Source: Devosia sp. MC521 (GTDB lineage: Bacteria; Pseudomonadota; Alphaproteobacteria; Rhizobiales; Devosiaceae). Taken from it: 64,000 bases of DNA. Positions 36,931-47,225 of this stretch are shown here, in pieces. The position numbers were made by a program, and so were the translations under genes. Location: contig NZ_CP059902.1 in NCBI RefSeq assembly GCF_014127105.1, forward strand, positions 186,001 to 250,000, in the 5' to 3' direction. Position 1 is the stretch's first letter. Each line of letters begins with the position of its first letter. The notes beneath the pieces were generated by a model. That model made no database searches. It was not told the origin of the DNA and worked only from the letters and a program-made list of their open reading frames with translations.

Positions 36931-37662
36931 ATGGCCGATATTTCAGGCAAAATCGTACTCATTACGGCGGCGGCTCAAGGCATTGGCGAAGCCTCCGCGC
37001 GGGCCTTCGCAGCGGCCGGGGCCAAGGTTATCGCCACCGATATCAATGCGGCCAAACTGGCTGAGCTCAACGGCACTCCAAATATCACGACGCGCGTCCT
37101 CAACGTCCTTTCGGATGCTGATGTTGCCGCTGCAGTCGCCGAGATTGGCCATATCGACGTGCTCTTCAACTGCGCCGGTGTCGTCCATTCCGGCTCGGTT
37201 CTGGAGATGAGCGACGCCGATCTCGATTTCGCGCTCGATCTCAATGTCCGCGCCCAAATCCGCACCATTCGCGCCATTCTGCCCCAGATGCTCGAGCGCA
37301 AGGACGGAGCCATCATCAATATGGCAACTGTCGCCTCATCCATCAAAGGCGTGCCCAACCGCGCCGCCTATTCCATTTCCAAGGCCGCAGTCATTGGCCT
37401 GACCAAATCCATTGCGGGCGACTACACCACGTCCAACATCCGCGTGAATGCGATCTGCCCCGGTACTGTGGAAAGCCCGAGCCTGCACGACCGTTGGCAC
37501 GCTACAGGCGATTTCGAAGGGGCCAAAAAAGCCTTCATCGCGCGCCAGCCGATTGGCCGTATCGCCCAGCCCCAGGAAGTCGCCGATCTCGCCGTCTATC
37601 TCGCGGGCGCCACCTATACGACCGGACAAGTCCACATCATCGACGGCGGTTGGACGGGCTGA
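36931..37662 (+). CDS. SDR oxidoreductase, probable 2-keto-3-deoxy-L-fuconate dehydrogenase
   Basis: Short-chain dehydrogenase of 243 residues. The cofactor loop reads TAAAQGIGEA, then LFNCAGVV and AAYSISKAAVIGLTKS with catalytic Tyr and Lys. The TAAAQGIG start and the overall length resemble the KDF dehydrogenase group and BDH2-like enzymes. Together with L-fuconate dehydratase two genes away, I infer oxidation of 2-keto-3-deoxy-L-fuconate to the 2,4-diketo acid. It follows the sugar-binding protein gene by 60 bases. Confidence 0.75.
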   Translation: MADISGKIVLITAAAQGIGEASARAFAAAGAKVIATDINAAKLAELNGTPNITTRVLNVLSDADVAAAVAEIGHIDVLFNCAGVVHSGSVLEMSDADLDFALDLNVRAQIRTIRAILPQMLERKDGAIINMATVASSIKGVPNRAAYSISKAAVIGLTKSIAGDYTTSNIRVNAICPGTVESPSLHDRWHATGDFEGAKKAFIARQPIGRIAQPQEVADLAVYLAGATYTTGQVHIIDGGWTG

Positions 37663-37699
37663 CCCCACCTGCCCATCGCCACTCAAACTCAGAGCCCCA

Positions 37700-37736
37700 C
37701 CTCTCCCTTTGGGGGAGAGGTCGCCGCTAAGCGGCG
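37700..37736. repeat. Double hairpin intergenic element (REP-like)
   Basis: Two adjacent stem-loops: CCTCTCCC/GGGAGAGG (37700-37720) and CGCCGC-taa-GCGGCG (37722-37736), inside the 104-base gap between the SDR and the dehydratase genes. The form is that of REP-type intergenic repeats in alphaproteobacteria. In an operon it may stabilise the upstream message. Confidence 0.5.
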
Positions 37737-37766
37737 GGTGAGGGGGCCTTACTGGATCGGTGCAAA

Positions 37767-39826
<2,060 letters not shown>

Positions 39827-39951
39827 GTTAAAAATGCTCATTGAGATCAAGTGCTAGGCGCAATCGTGGGTGGTGACTGGGGCTTCGCAAAAATGCTTGC
39901 ATTCGCCCCCTCCGGCGTGTGACCAATCGCCCATTGATCAAGGAGAGAGTG

Positions 39952-40308
39952 ATGATCGAACGTTTTGAAGCTGGCCCACGCATGAGCCAGGCTGTGTCCT
40001 ACCCTGCTTCCGGCAAGGTCGTTGTCTTGGCCGGTCAGGTTGGCAATCCAGCAACCGCCGATGTGGTTGAACAGACCAAGGAAGTTATTGCCAAGATCGA
40101 TAGCCTTCTGGCTCAGGCGGGTGCAGACAAGACCCAGATCGTTTCGGCCACCATCTGGCTGCGCGACATTTCTGACTTCGCCAAGATGAACACCGTCTGG
40201 GACGTATGGGTCCCACAGGGCCACACCCCAGCCCGTGCTTGCGTCGAATCCAAACTGGCTCTGCCAGAGCTGCTGGTCGAAATTCAGGTTACCGCCGTCG
40301 TTCTCTAA
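39952..40308 (+). CDS. RidA/YjgF/YER057c/UK114-family protein
   Basis: Protein of 118 residues with the family pattern: VVLAGQVGN near the start, SLLAQAGADKTQIVSATIWL and the C-terminal GHTPARACVESKLALPELLV. RidA proteins hydrolyse reactive enamine/imine intermediates; other members have different roles. The Arg of PARACVE, which binds the carboxylate in active deaminases, is present. The ATG at 39952 has AGGAGAG upstream. It is last in the fucose operon, where its substrate is unknown. Confidence 0.85.
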   Translation: MIERFEAGPRMSQAVSYPASGKVVVLAGQVGNPATADVVEQTKEVIAKIDSLLAQAGADKTQIVSATIWLRDISDFAKMNTVWDVWVPQGHTPARACVESKLALPELLVEIQVTAVVL

Positions 40309-40318
40309 GAGACTAGCT

Positions 40319-40343
40319 TTGGGCCGGCATTGCTCCGGCCCAA
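40319..40343 (+). terminator. Hairpin terminator after the fucose operon
   Basis: TTGGGCCGG, loop CATTGCT, CCGGCCCAA: a perfect 9-bp stem starting 10 bases after the RidA-like stop. Only a weak pyrimidine tail follows. Confidence 0.7.
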
Positions 40344-40811
40344 TTCCCCTTCCTTCTGCAGCGACAGATATATTTGTTGCGCCCACTGTTTCCGATCCCC
40401 TTGAGGCAATGTTCAAGGTCGATCCGTAGATGTGCCCCCAATGTGAGGGCGCTTCCCCCGCTCTATTTTTTATGTAAAGTACCAGTGTCGCTGATGTCAG
40501 CGCACAGTTAAGTTGTGACCTAACGTCTTTTCTGTTCGGCCGCACAGTGGTCGAATAACTCGTCAGCGCACTACCTATACACTTGTCATGTAAAGAAAAA
40601 CCGTTCGAATATGTTCATTTAACGCGTTGTTAAACATCGTTAAGTGTGTGTTTCGGAACGAAAAATTTATTGGTAAGTGGCGCTGGGACGGGATTTGTTA
40701 GCATCTGCTTAACTGCGCTGATTAATATTTAGCGACAGAGGGTTCCGGGGTTTGGGTCGCTCGGCACTTTGGTGCGTTTAGACTATGTTCACGTATGGAA
40801 GGCCGGCAAGA
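40344..40811. other. Leader and promoter region of the cellulose operon
   Basis: About 470 bases with no supported gene. Composition turns A/T-rich from about 40480. Contains the clustered TTAA boxes listed separately, and presumably the bcs promoter. Confidence 0.55.
40619..40643 (+). promoter_or_regulatory. Clustered CtrA-like boxes upstream of the cellulose operon
   Basis: Three TTAA half-sites at 40619, 40630 and 40640 give TTAA-N7-TTAA followed by TTAA-N6-TTAA. The first pair fits the CtrA consensus exactly, and the whole lies about 170-190 bases before the bcsN start. The same form of box precedes the giant curlin gene. Confidence 0.55.
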
Positions 40812-41753
40812 ATGCTGAGTGCGGCACGGCGCAGGCTCACAGTTAAGATATTAGCGTCCATTGGTATGGCGGCGTTTCTAGCTGCCTGTGCGACGACCTC
40901 TGAGCTGAAACCCCACGAACCGATGGTGATTGCTCCGGCGCAGTCCATCGTTGTTCCCCCTCCGGGCGGTCCGGCAGTGGTGAGCGTGGTGCAGACGACG
41001 TACCCCAATGCCGTCAAACATGACATTTTCCTCGAGACCACGGCCCGCACCACTGGCGAGAATAAAATCTCGGTTATCCGTTTCGTGGGTAAAGGGAGCG
41101 ATGGGTCCGACGCTGGTTTGAGCGACATTCCGTTCACCCGTGTTAACCTCACCGAAGAAGCGCTCGCCGCTTGGCCCAATTCGGGCATGGCGGTATCGCC
41201 CTTCTTCGTGCAGAACAATTATGGTCCCTTCGGCTACGCGATTGCCAAGCCGAGCAATGGCGACGTCTGCATCTATGCTTGGCAGCGTATCGAAGCCACC
41301 TTGCGCCCCTCCGGCGCGGTGGATCGTGGCTCCATCAATGTCCGCCTTCAACTGTGCCGTCGTGGCGTCACGGAAGCGCAATTGCTCGAAGTTATGTATC
41401 AGCTGCGCCTGAACACCGGGGTGTTCCCTCCAGGCAAGGCCCCTATGCAGATTGGTGCCACCCTGTCGCCTATTCGGCCTCTGGGTGTTCAAGGCTTTGC
41501 CGAGGTCATCCCGACCACACGTCCTGCCGCGCAGGCACAGACCGCTGCGCCAGCACCCCAGCCAGCGGCGACGACACGACCTATCGTGCCGTCAATTTCT
41601 GGGCCAATTATACCAAGCCCAACCGATAGACCAAGTGGCGTCGGGCCAATGGTGCCGCGTCCACCTTCTGGGACATCGGCAACTGGTTCGACTAACACAG
41701 CGCCATCCGCGCCGAGCGTGTTCGTCCCATCCCCTCCAGCAAGCACTCGATAG
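40812..41753 (+). CDS. bcsN: Cellulose biosynthesis lipoprotein BcsN
   Basis: Protein of 313 residues with a lipoprotein signal ending in lipobox LAAC (ASIGMAAFLAAC), so probably an outer- or inner-membrane-anchored periplasmic protein. The central domain (about 50-230) is followed by a Pro/Ala/Thr-rich tail. BcsN is a component of type III bcs operons in Agrobacterium and relatives; its exact role is unclear. The ATG at 40812 has GGAAGG nine bases upstream. An ATG at 40785 would add nine residues without a binding site. It ends six bases before bcsA. Confidence 0.82.
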   Translation: MLSAARRRLTVKILASIGMAAFLAACATTSELKPHEPMVIAPAQSIVVPPPGGPAVVSVVQTTYPNAVKHDIFLETTARTTGENKISVIRFVGKGSDGSDAGLSDIPFTRVNLTEEALAAWPNSGMAVSPFFVQNNYGPFGYAIAKPSNGDVCIYAWQRIEATLRPSGAVDRGSINVRLQLCRRGVTEAQLLEVMYQLRLNTGVFPPGKAPMQIGATLSPIRPLGVQGFAEVIPTTRPAAQAQTAAPAPQPAATTRPIVPSISGPIIPSPTDRPSGVGPMVPRPPSGTSATGSTNTAPSAPSVFVPSPPASTR

Positions 41754-41758
41754 AGTCT

Positions 41759-43942
41759 GTGAGAGCGCAGGAGACTAAAATTTCGAAGGCCCTCACAATT
41801 TTTGCATGGCTGGCAATCGCGATTGCCACGCTAGCGCTCATTGCCATCCCGGTGAGCCTACAAGTTCACCTGATCATGGCGGTGCTGCTCCTGTCGGCCA
41901 TGCTTGTCATCAAGCTTTTGAACCTTGGGGGCAATTGGCGGCTGCTGCTGCTGACCTTCGGTACGATCATTGTGCTGCGCTATGCCTATTGGCGCACAAC
42001 CAGCACCATCCCGCCCTATTACGAGATCGCCGATTTTATTCCCGGCCTGATCCTGTATCTGGCTGAGATGTACTGCATCGTCATGCTGTTCTTGAGCTTG
42101 TTTGTCGTGCTCAAGCCAATACCGCCACGCGGCTCGGTCCGTCTTGGACCCAATGATCGTGTACCAACGGTCGATATCTTCATCCCCACATACAATGAAG
42201 ATTATGAGTTGTTGGCGGGCACTTTGGCCGCTGCCAAGGCCATCGACTATCCAGCAGACAAAATGACCGTCTGGCTGCTCGATGATGGTGCCACCGATGC
42301 AAAGCGCTCGCATCCCGATCCTGAACTCGCCGTTGTTGCCCAAGAACGCTACACCCAGCTGCGCGCCTTGTGCGAGGAGCTCGGCGTGTCCTATCTGGCG
42401 CGTCCAGCCAACGAGCACGCTAAAGCTGGCAATCTGAACTACGGTCTGTCGCAGTCTAAGGGCGAATTCGTCGCCGTTTTTGACGCTGACCACGCGCCAG
42501 CGCGCGATTTCCTTCAGGAAACCGTGCCGTATTTCGATCGCGACCAGCGTCTCTTCCTGGTGCAAACCCCGCACTTCTTCCTCAATCCAGATCCGCTTGA
42601 GCGTAACCTGCGCACCTTTGAGGTGATGCCGTCTGAGAACGAAATGTTCTACGGCATCATTCAGCGCGGTCTTGATCGCTGGAATGCGTCGTTCTTCTGT
42701 GGTTCAGCAGCGCTGCTGCGCCGTGAAGCGCTTGAACATACGAACGGCTTCTCGGGTCGCTCGATCACGGAAGACTGTGAGACTGCCATTGAGCTGCACA
42801 GCCGTGGCTGGAACTCGATCTACATCGATCGTCCGCTGGTTGCGGGCCTGCAGCCAGCAACTTTTGCCAGCTTCATCGGCCAGCGGACCCGTTGGGCGCA
42901 AGGCATGATGCAGATCATGTTGTTCAGCTTCCCGCTGTTCAAGCGCGGTCTCAAGATCGAGCAGCGCATCAGCTACATGTCTTCGACCATGTTCTGGCTC
43001 TTCCCGCTGTCGCGCATGATCTTCCTGTTCGCGCCATTCTGCTATCTCTTCCTCGATCTGCAGATATTCACCGCTTCTGCCGGTGAGTTCACCGCCTATA
43101 CGCTGACCTATTTCATCGTGAACTTGGTCATGCAGAACTCGCTCTTTGGGCGCTGGCGCTGGCCGTGGATTTCCGAGCTCTACGAATATATTCAGTCGGT
43201 GCACCTGTTCGGCGCGCTGCTGTCGGTGGTGCGCAATCCATCCAAGCCTTCGTTCAAGGTGACGTCCAAGGATGAAAGCGTCGATGTCTCGCGCTTGTCC
43301 GAGCTGTCGCGTCCCTTTTACATCATCTTTGTTGTGCTCGTCGCCGCACTGGCAATGACCATCTACAAGATCACCACACAGCCCTATCAGGCCGAAGTGA
43401 CCATGGTGGTGGGCAGCTGGAACATCTTCAATCTCATTATCGCCGGTTGCGCTTTGGGCGTGGTTGCCGAGCGCCGCGAACAGCGCGCCAGCCGCCGCAT
43501 CAATGTTGATCGGCGCTGCGAAGTCCAAGGTACCGATGGCACATGGCTGCGTGGCAATATCATCAACGTCTCGACCGGTGGCCTTGCCATACGTTTGCCC
43601 AATTCCTCGGGCTTGGGCAGAGGCGCTGGTGCGGTGGTGCGGTTCACCCCTCTCTCGCAAAGTGAAGCGCGAGAGCTCCACATCTTCGTGGCGTCGACAA
43701 AATCTGAAGGCAAAGCGGTGGTGTTGGGTGCGCGCTACATGCCCAAGTCTGGCAAGGACTATGAGCTTATTGCAGATTTGCTCTACGCAAACTCTGGCAC
43801 TTGGCTGCAGCGTCAGAAGCAGCGCCAAATCAATATTGGCCTCATTCGCGGAACACTGCGCTTTGTCGGCATGGCGCTTTATCAAACCGGACGCGGTCTA
43901 GGCTATCTGTTGCGGTTTGGGTCGAGCAGGACAAATCCATGA
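41759..43942 (+). CDS. bcsA: Cellulose synthase catalytic subunit BcsA
   Basis: Inner-membrane GT2 synthase of 727 residues that makes beta-1,4-glucan from UDP-glucose and extrudes it. About four N-terminal helices precede the GT2 domain with LLDDGATDAKRS (first Asp), FDADHAPARD (DxD), TEDCETA (catalytic base) and QRTRWAQGMMQ (QxxRW). More helices follow, then a PilZ domain at about residues 575-680: REQRASRRINVDRRCEV supplies RxxxR and NVSTGGLAIRL the NxSxxG motif, so c-di-GMP should activate it. The start is GTG at 41759 with a weak binding site. Its stop overlaps the bcsB start by four bases. Confidence 0.93.
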   Translation: MRAQETKISKALTIFAWLAIAIATLALIAIPVSLQVHLIMAVLLLSAMLVIKLLNLGGNWRLLLLTFGTIIVLRYAYWRTTSTIPPYYEIADFIPGLILYLAEMYCIVMLFLSLFVVLKPIPPRGSVRLGPNDRVPTVDIFIPTYNEDYELLAGTLAAAKAIDYPADKMTVWLLDDGATDAKRSHPDPELAVVAQERYTQLRALCEELGVSYLARPANEHAKAGNLNYGLSQSKGEFVAVFDADHAPARDFLQETVPYFDRDQRLFLVQTPHFFLNPDPLERNLRTFEVMPSENEMFYGIIQRGLDRWNASFFCGSAALLRREALEHTNGFSGRSITEDCETAIELHSRGWNSIYIDRPLVAGLQPATFASFIGQRTRWAQGMMQIMLFSFPLFKRGLKIEQRISYMSSTMFWLFPLSRMIFLFAPFCYLFLDLQIFTASAGEFTAYTLTYFIVNLVMQNSLFGRWRWPWISELYEYIQSVHLFGALLSVVRNPSKPSFKVTSKDESVDVSRLSELSRPFYIIFVVLVAALAMTIYKITTQPYQAEVTMVVGSWNIFNLIIAGCALGVVAERREQRASRRINVDRRCEVQGTDGTWLRGNIINVSTGGLAIRLPNSSGLGRGAGAVVRFTPLSQSEARELHIFVASTKSEGKAVVLGARYMPKSGKDYELIADLLYANSGTWLQRQKQRQINIGLIRGTLRFVGMALYQTGRGLGYLLRFGSSRTNP

Positions 43943-46185
43943 AAAAGCTCATCCTCCTCACCACGGCGCTCCTGACCTCCACCTTGCTCTTAGTTGGGGC
44001 GCAGGCCCAGTTCGACATGTCGCCGGAAAGCGATCGTGTCGTGGCAGCACCAAGCCCTGCCGTGCCGCTCCCGCCGACCAGCACGGATGCTGTTCTCGCG
44101 CCGGTCAATGTCAGCTTTTCGCGTCCCATTCTGCCAGAACGCACGTTCAATTTGGCAGGCGAAGAAGTGCGCCGTTCGGTTGTCGTCTATCTGACGGCTG
44201 AACAGGCCGCGGCCCCAGCCTCGCTCGATCTGGCCTATCTCAATGCGGTTGTTGTCGCCCCTGAGAACAGCTCGGTGAAGCTGCGCATCAACTCGGTTGA
44301 AATCGCCCAGTCCCCCATTGCCTCGCCCTCCCAGCCGAGCGCACTGAGCTTTGCTGTGCCGCAAGGCATTCTGCGTCCGGGTCCAAACGTCATTGAATTT
44401 GCCGCCAGCCAGCGTCACCGCACTGACTGCACCATCGCCTCGACCTATGAGTTGTGGACCGATATCGAAAGCACCAGTGCACGTCTGCGCTTTGAGGGTG
44501 CCAACGTCGGCGTCATCCGCCAATTGTCCGATCTCGGCGCTGTGGGTGTCGATGAGAACGGCACGACGACCCTCCGCGTTATCACAGCGGATCATACTGA
44601 TAGTCGTGCCCGCACGGCGCTCTTGCGTCTGACCCAGCAATTGTCGCTGGCCATGCGCGTGCCAAGCTTGAAGGTCGAACGCGCCACCGAGCTTTCAGCC
44701 CAAGCACGCCCCGGCGTTCTCGATGTTGTGGTTATGCCTGCCGAACGACTGCCTAGCGCGGTTGCCGGCGCAGCACCTCAGGCGACGACCGGTCCCGTTG
44801 CCGCAATGATTGCGGTGCAAAGCCAGGCCAATACGCTGGTTGTCTCCGGGCCGGATTGGCAGGCGATCGAACGAGCTGGCGAAGCCATCGCGATCGCGGC
44901 GCCCGGCGGCGCCAGCCGTCCGCGCATCGACTTGGCGACACCGCATCCGCGCCTTGAAGGTGGCATGGAAATCTCGCTGAGCGAATTGGGCGTCGAAACC
45001 ATTGAGTTCAATGGGCGCAATTTCTCGACCAGCTTGCAGTTTGATCTACCGGCAGACTTCTACGCCTACCGCTACGGTACGCTCGATCTGGTCCTTGATG
45101 CGGCGTTCTCGGCCGATGTGGAGCCGGAGAGCGAGATCAATATCTACACCAATGGCCAGATCGCCTCGGCCACGCCTTTGCTGCGCACCGATAGCGGCAT
45201 CCTGCGTAATACGGTCATGCGGATACCCATGACCAATATGCGCCCAGGCCGAAACGTCGTCGACATCAGGGTCAATCTGTTGACGGCCTCCGATGCGGTC
45301 TGCCAGCCAGGCTGGACCGGCCAGGCCCCCACGCGTTTCGTTCTGTCCAATTCCACGCTCCTGCGCATGCCAGAGTTTGCGCGCGCTGCCAGCTTGCCAA
45401 ATCTTGAAGTCTTCACCGGACTTGGCTGGCCCTATTCCGAGCAGCCCACAGTCCCGGTTGTGGTCAGCGATGGCGAAACCGATCTCACCGCAGCCATGCA
45501 GCTTCTCGGCCGCGTGGCCGCTGCCGCCGACACGATCTTGCCGGTTGAGGTTATGTCCCAGTCGGCGCTGACCCCCGACAAAAACGCTATTCTTGTCATG
45601 CCGCTTAGCGCCATGCCCGTATCCATTTCCGGTCGCACCGGCATTTCGGGCGTATCGGCTCCGGCCCAATCGCCCAATGAGCGGGCGCTCGATCAGTTCG
45701 CGACCCCGCAAGCCGAAACCTCGGCTTGGCGCCGCCCTGCCGATTGGCTATCGCAACGCTTGGGTCTGAACTTGGATGACCTGCGCATCCGCGCCCTTGA
45801 TAACGGCCCGCGCACCATTTCCGCCAATTCTGCTGCGCTCTCCCAAGTGCGTCAGCCAGAGGGTGGCATTTGGACGGTGCTGACGGCCGCCGATAGCGCG
45901 GTCCTGCTCGAAGGCTCTGAGCGGATGTTGGTCGTTGACAACTGGCGAAAAATTTCTGGCCGCATCAGTGAAGTGGCCCGCAATGCCGATGGTGTCCAAG
46001 TCGTTCCGTTGAGCAATCACACCCTTGTGAACACGCAGCCATTTTCTTTCGCTAACATGCGCCTTGTCGCTGCGAACTGGTTCTCTGGCAATATTCTGTT
46101 CTTTGCCGTGGCAATCATGGCCATGGGCGTCTTGCTCATGTTCGCAACGTCGTTTGTTCTGAATGCCGTAGGACGCCGAGAATGA
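43939..46185 (+). CDS. bcsB: Periplasmic cellulose synthase subunit BcsB
   Basis: Protein of 748 residues: an N-terminal signal peptide (LILLTTALLTSTLLLVGAQA), a large periplasmic part of carbohydrate-binding and flavodoxin-like domains, and one C-terminal transmembrane helix (GNILFFAVAIMAMGVLLMFA), the BcsB layout. It guides the glucan chain leaving BcsA. The ATG at 43939 overlaps the bcsA stop (ATGA); longer readings run back into bcsA. The bcsZ start overlaps its stop in the same way. Confidence 0.92.
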   Translation: MKKLILLTTALLTSTLLLVGAQAQFDMSPESDRVVAAPSPAVPLPPTSTDAVLAPVNVSFSRPILPERTFNLAGEEVRRSVVVYLTAEQAAAPASLDLAYLNAVVVAPENSSVKLRINSVEIAQSPIASPSQPSALSFAVPQGILRPGPNVIEFAASQRHRTDCTIASTYELWTDIESTSARLRFEGANVGVIRQLSDLGAVGVDENGTTTLRVITADHTDSRARTALLRLTQQLSLAMRVPSLKVERATELSAQARPGVLDVVVMPAERLPSAVAGAAPQATTGPVAAMIAVQSQANTLVVSGPDWQAIERAGEAIAIAAPGGASRPRIDLATPHPRLEGGMEISLSELGVETIEFNGRNFSTSLQFDLPADFYAYRYGTLDLVLDAAFSADVEPESEINIYTNGQIASATPLLRTDSGILRNTVMRIPMTNMRPGRNVVDIRVNLLTASDAVCQPGWTGQAPTRFVLSNSTLLRMPEFARAASLPNLEVFTGLGWPYSEQPTVPVVVSDGETDLTAAMQLLGRVAAAADTILPVEVMSQSALTPDKNAILVMPLSAMPVSISGRTGISGVSAPAQSPNERALDQFATPQAETSAWRRPADWLSQRLGLNLDDLRIRALDNGPRTISANSAALSQVRQPEGGIWTVLTAADSAVLLEGSERMLVVDNWRKISGRISEVARNADGVQVVPLSNHTLVNTQPFSFANMRLVAANWFSGNILFFAVAIMAMGVLLMFATSFVLNAVGRRE

Positions 46186-47225
46186 AGTGTCTGCCGCTCG
46201 TTGTTCTGGCTTTTCTAGGACTTGCTGTCATGCCAGCCGTCGCTAAAAGCCCACAAATCCACGCCGACGAATGGCGCCTGTATCTCGATAGTTATGTCGA
46301 GCAGAACGGCCGCGTCATTGATCGCGCCAATGGCAGTATCAGCCATAGCGAAGGGCAGGGCTATGGCATGATCTTGGCGGTCCTCGCCGATGATCGCGCC
46401 AGCTTTGAACGGATTTGGTCCTTCACCGATACCGAGTTGCTGATCCGCAATGATGGCCTGGCTGCATGGCGCTGGGAGCCGACCGCCGATCCGCATGTCT
46501 CGGACACCAATAATGCCACCGATGGCGATATTCTGATCGCTTATGGTCTGCTGCTCGCCGCTGAGCAGTGGTCGGACGACGCCTATCGCCAACGTGCGCT
46601 CGCCATCATACAAACGGTCGGCCGCACGATGATCGTGCCGAGTGAGGCCGGTCCTGCCATCTTGCCGGGTCAATATGGCTTTATCCCTGAGGACGGTTCG
46701 TCTCCGATCCTAAACCCGTCCTATTGGGTGTTTGAGGCGCTTGATCTCTTTGCCAAGGTCGATAGCTCCACCGATTGGGCCGCAATCTCCAAGGCTGGTC
46801 TTGATATCCTGCGCCGTGCCGCGGTGAGCAAAGCCGGTGTTCCCGGCGATTGGATCCAGCTAAAAAATGGTGGGGTGGTGCACGCACCCAACCATCCGGC
46901 TGAGTTTGGTTACAACAATATCCGTATCCCGCTCTATCTGATCCGCGCTGGTGCCAATCCCGGTTTTCTCGGCCCCATTCGACGCAGTGCGACAGGGGAC
47001 ACGCTGAATAAAATCAACGTCATTAATGGAGCGGCTGTGGAGCCAATTGGCGAGCCAGGCTATCGACTGATCGTTGCCGCCATTGATTGCGTGACAGCGC
47101 GCAAACCCATTCCGGTCGAATTACGCAGTTTGCAGGCAACCAGCTACTACGCTTCGACATTACAGTTGTTGCTGCTCGATCATTTGCGCCGCAATGAACC
47201 CTTATGCCTGGGCGGAGGCTATTGA
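46182..47225 (+). CDS. bcsZ: Periplasmic endo-beta-1,4-glucanase BcsZ (GH8)
   Basis: Protein of 347 residues with a signal peptide (VVLAFLGLAVMPAVA). The proton-donor Glu lies in ISHSEGQGYGM and the second catalytic acid in NATDGDILIAYGL, both typical of GH8. BcsZ trims mis-formed glucan and is needed for proper cellulose export. It overlaps bcsB by four bases and shares TGATG with the next gene. Confidence 0.92.
   Translation: MKCLPLVVLAFLGLAVMPAVAKSPQIHADEWRLYLDSYVEQNGRVIDRANGSISHSEGQGYGMILAVLADDRASFERIWSFTDTELLIRNDGLAAWRWEPTADPHVSDTNNATDGDILIAYGLLLAAEQWSDDAYRQRALAIIQTVGRTMIVPSEAGPAILPGQYGFIPEDGSSPILNPSYWVFEALDLFAKVDSSTDWAAISKAGLDILRRAAVSKAGVPGDWIQLKNGGVVHAPNHPAEFGYNNIRIPLYLIRAGANPGFLGPIRRSATGDTLNKINVINGAAVEPIGEPGYRLIVAAIDCVTARKPIPVELRSLQATSYYASTLQLLLLDHLRRNEPLCLGGGY

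Noticed and set aside
40700..40735. Further TTAA pair before bcsN
   Set aside because: Spacing between the two TTAA is nine bases, outside the CtrA form.
42704..43885. 393-codon open frame antisense to bcsA
   Set aside because: Mirror of strong codon bias in bcsA; His/Gln/Glu-rich with no family features.
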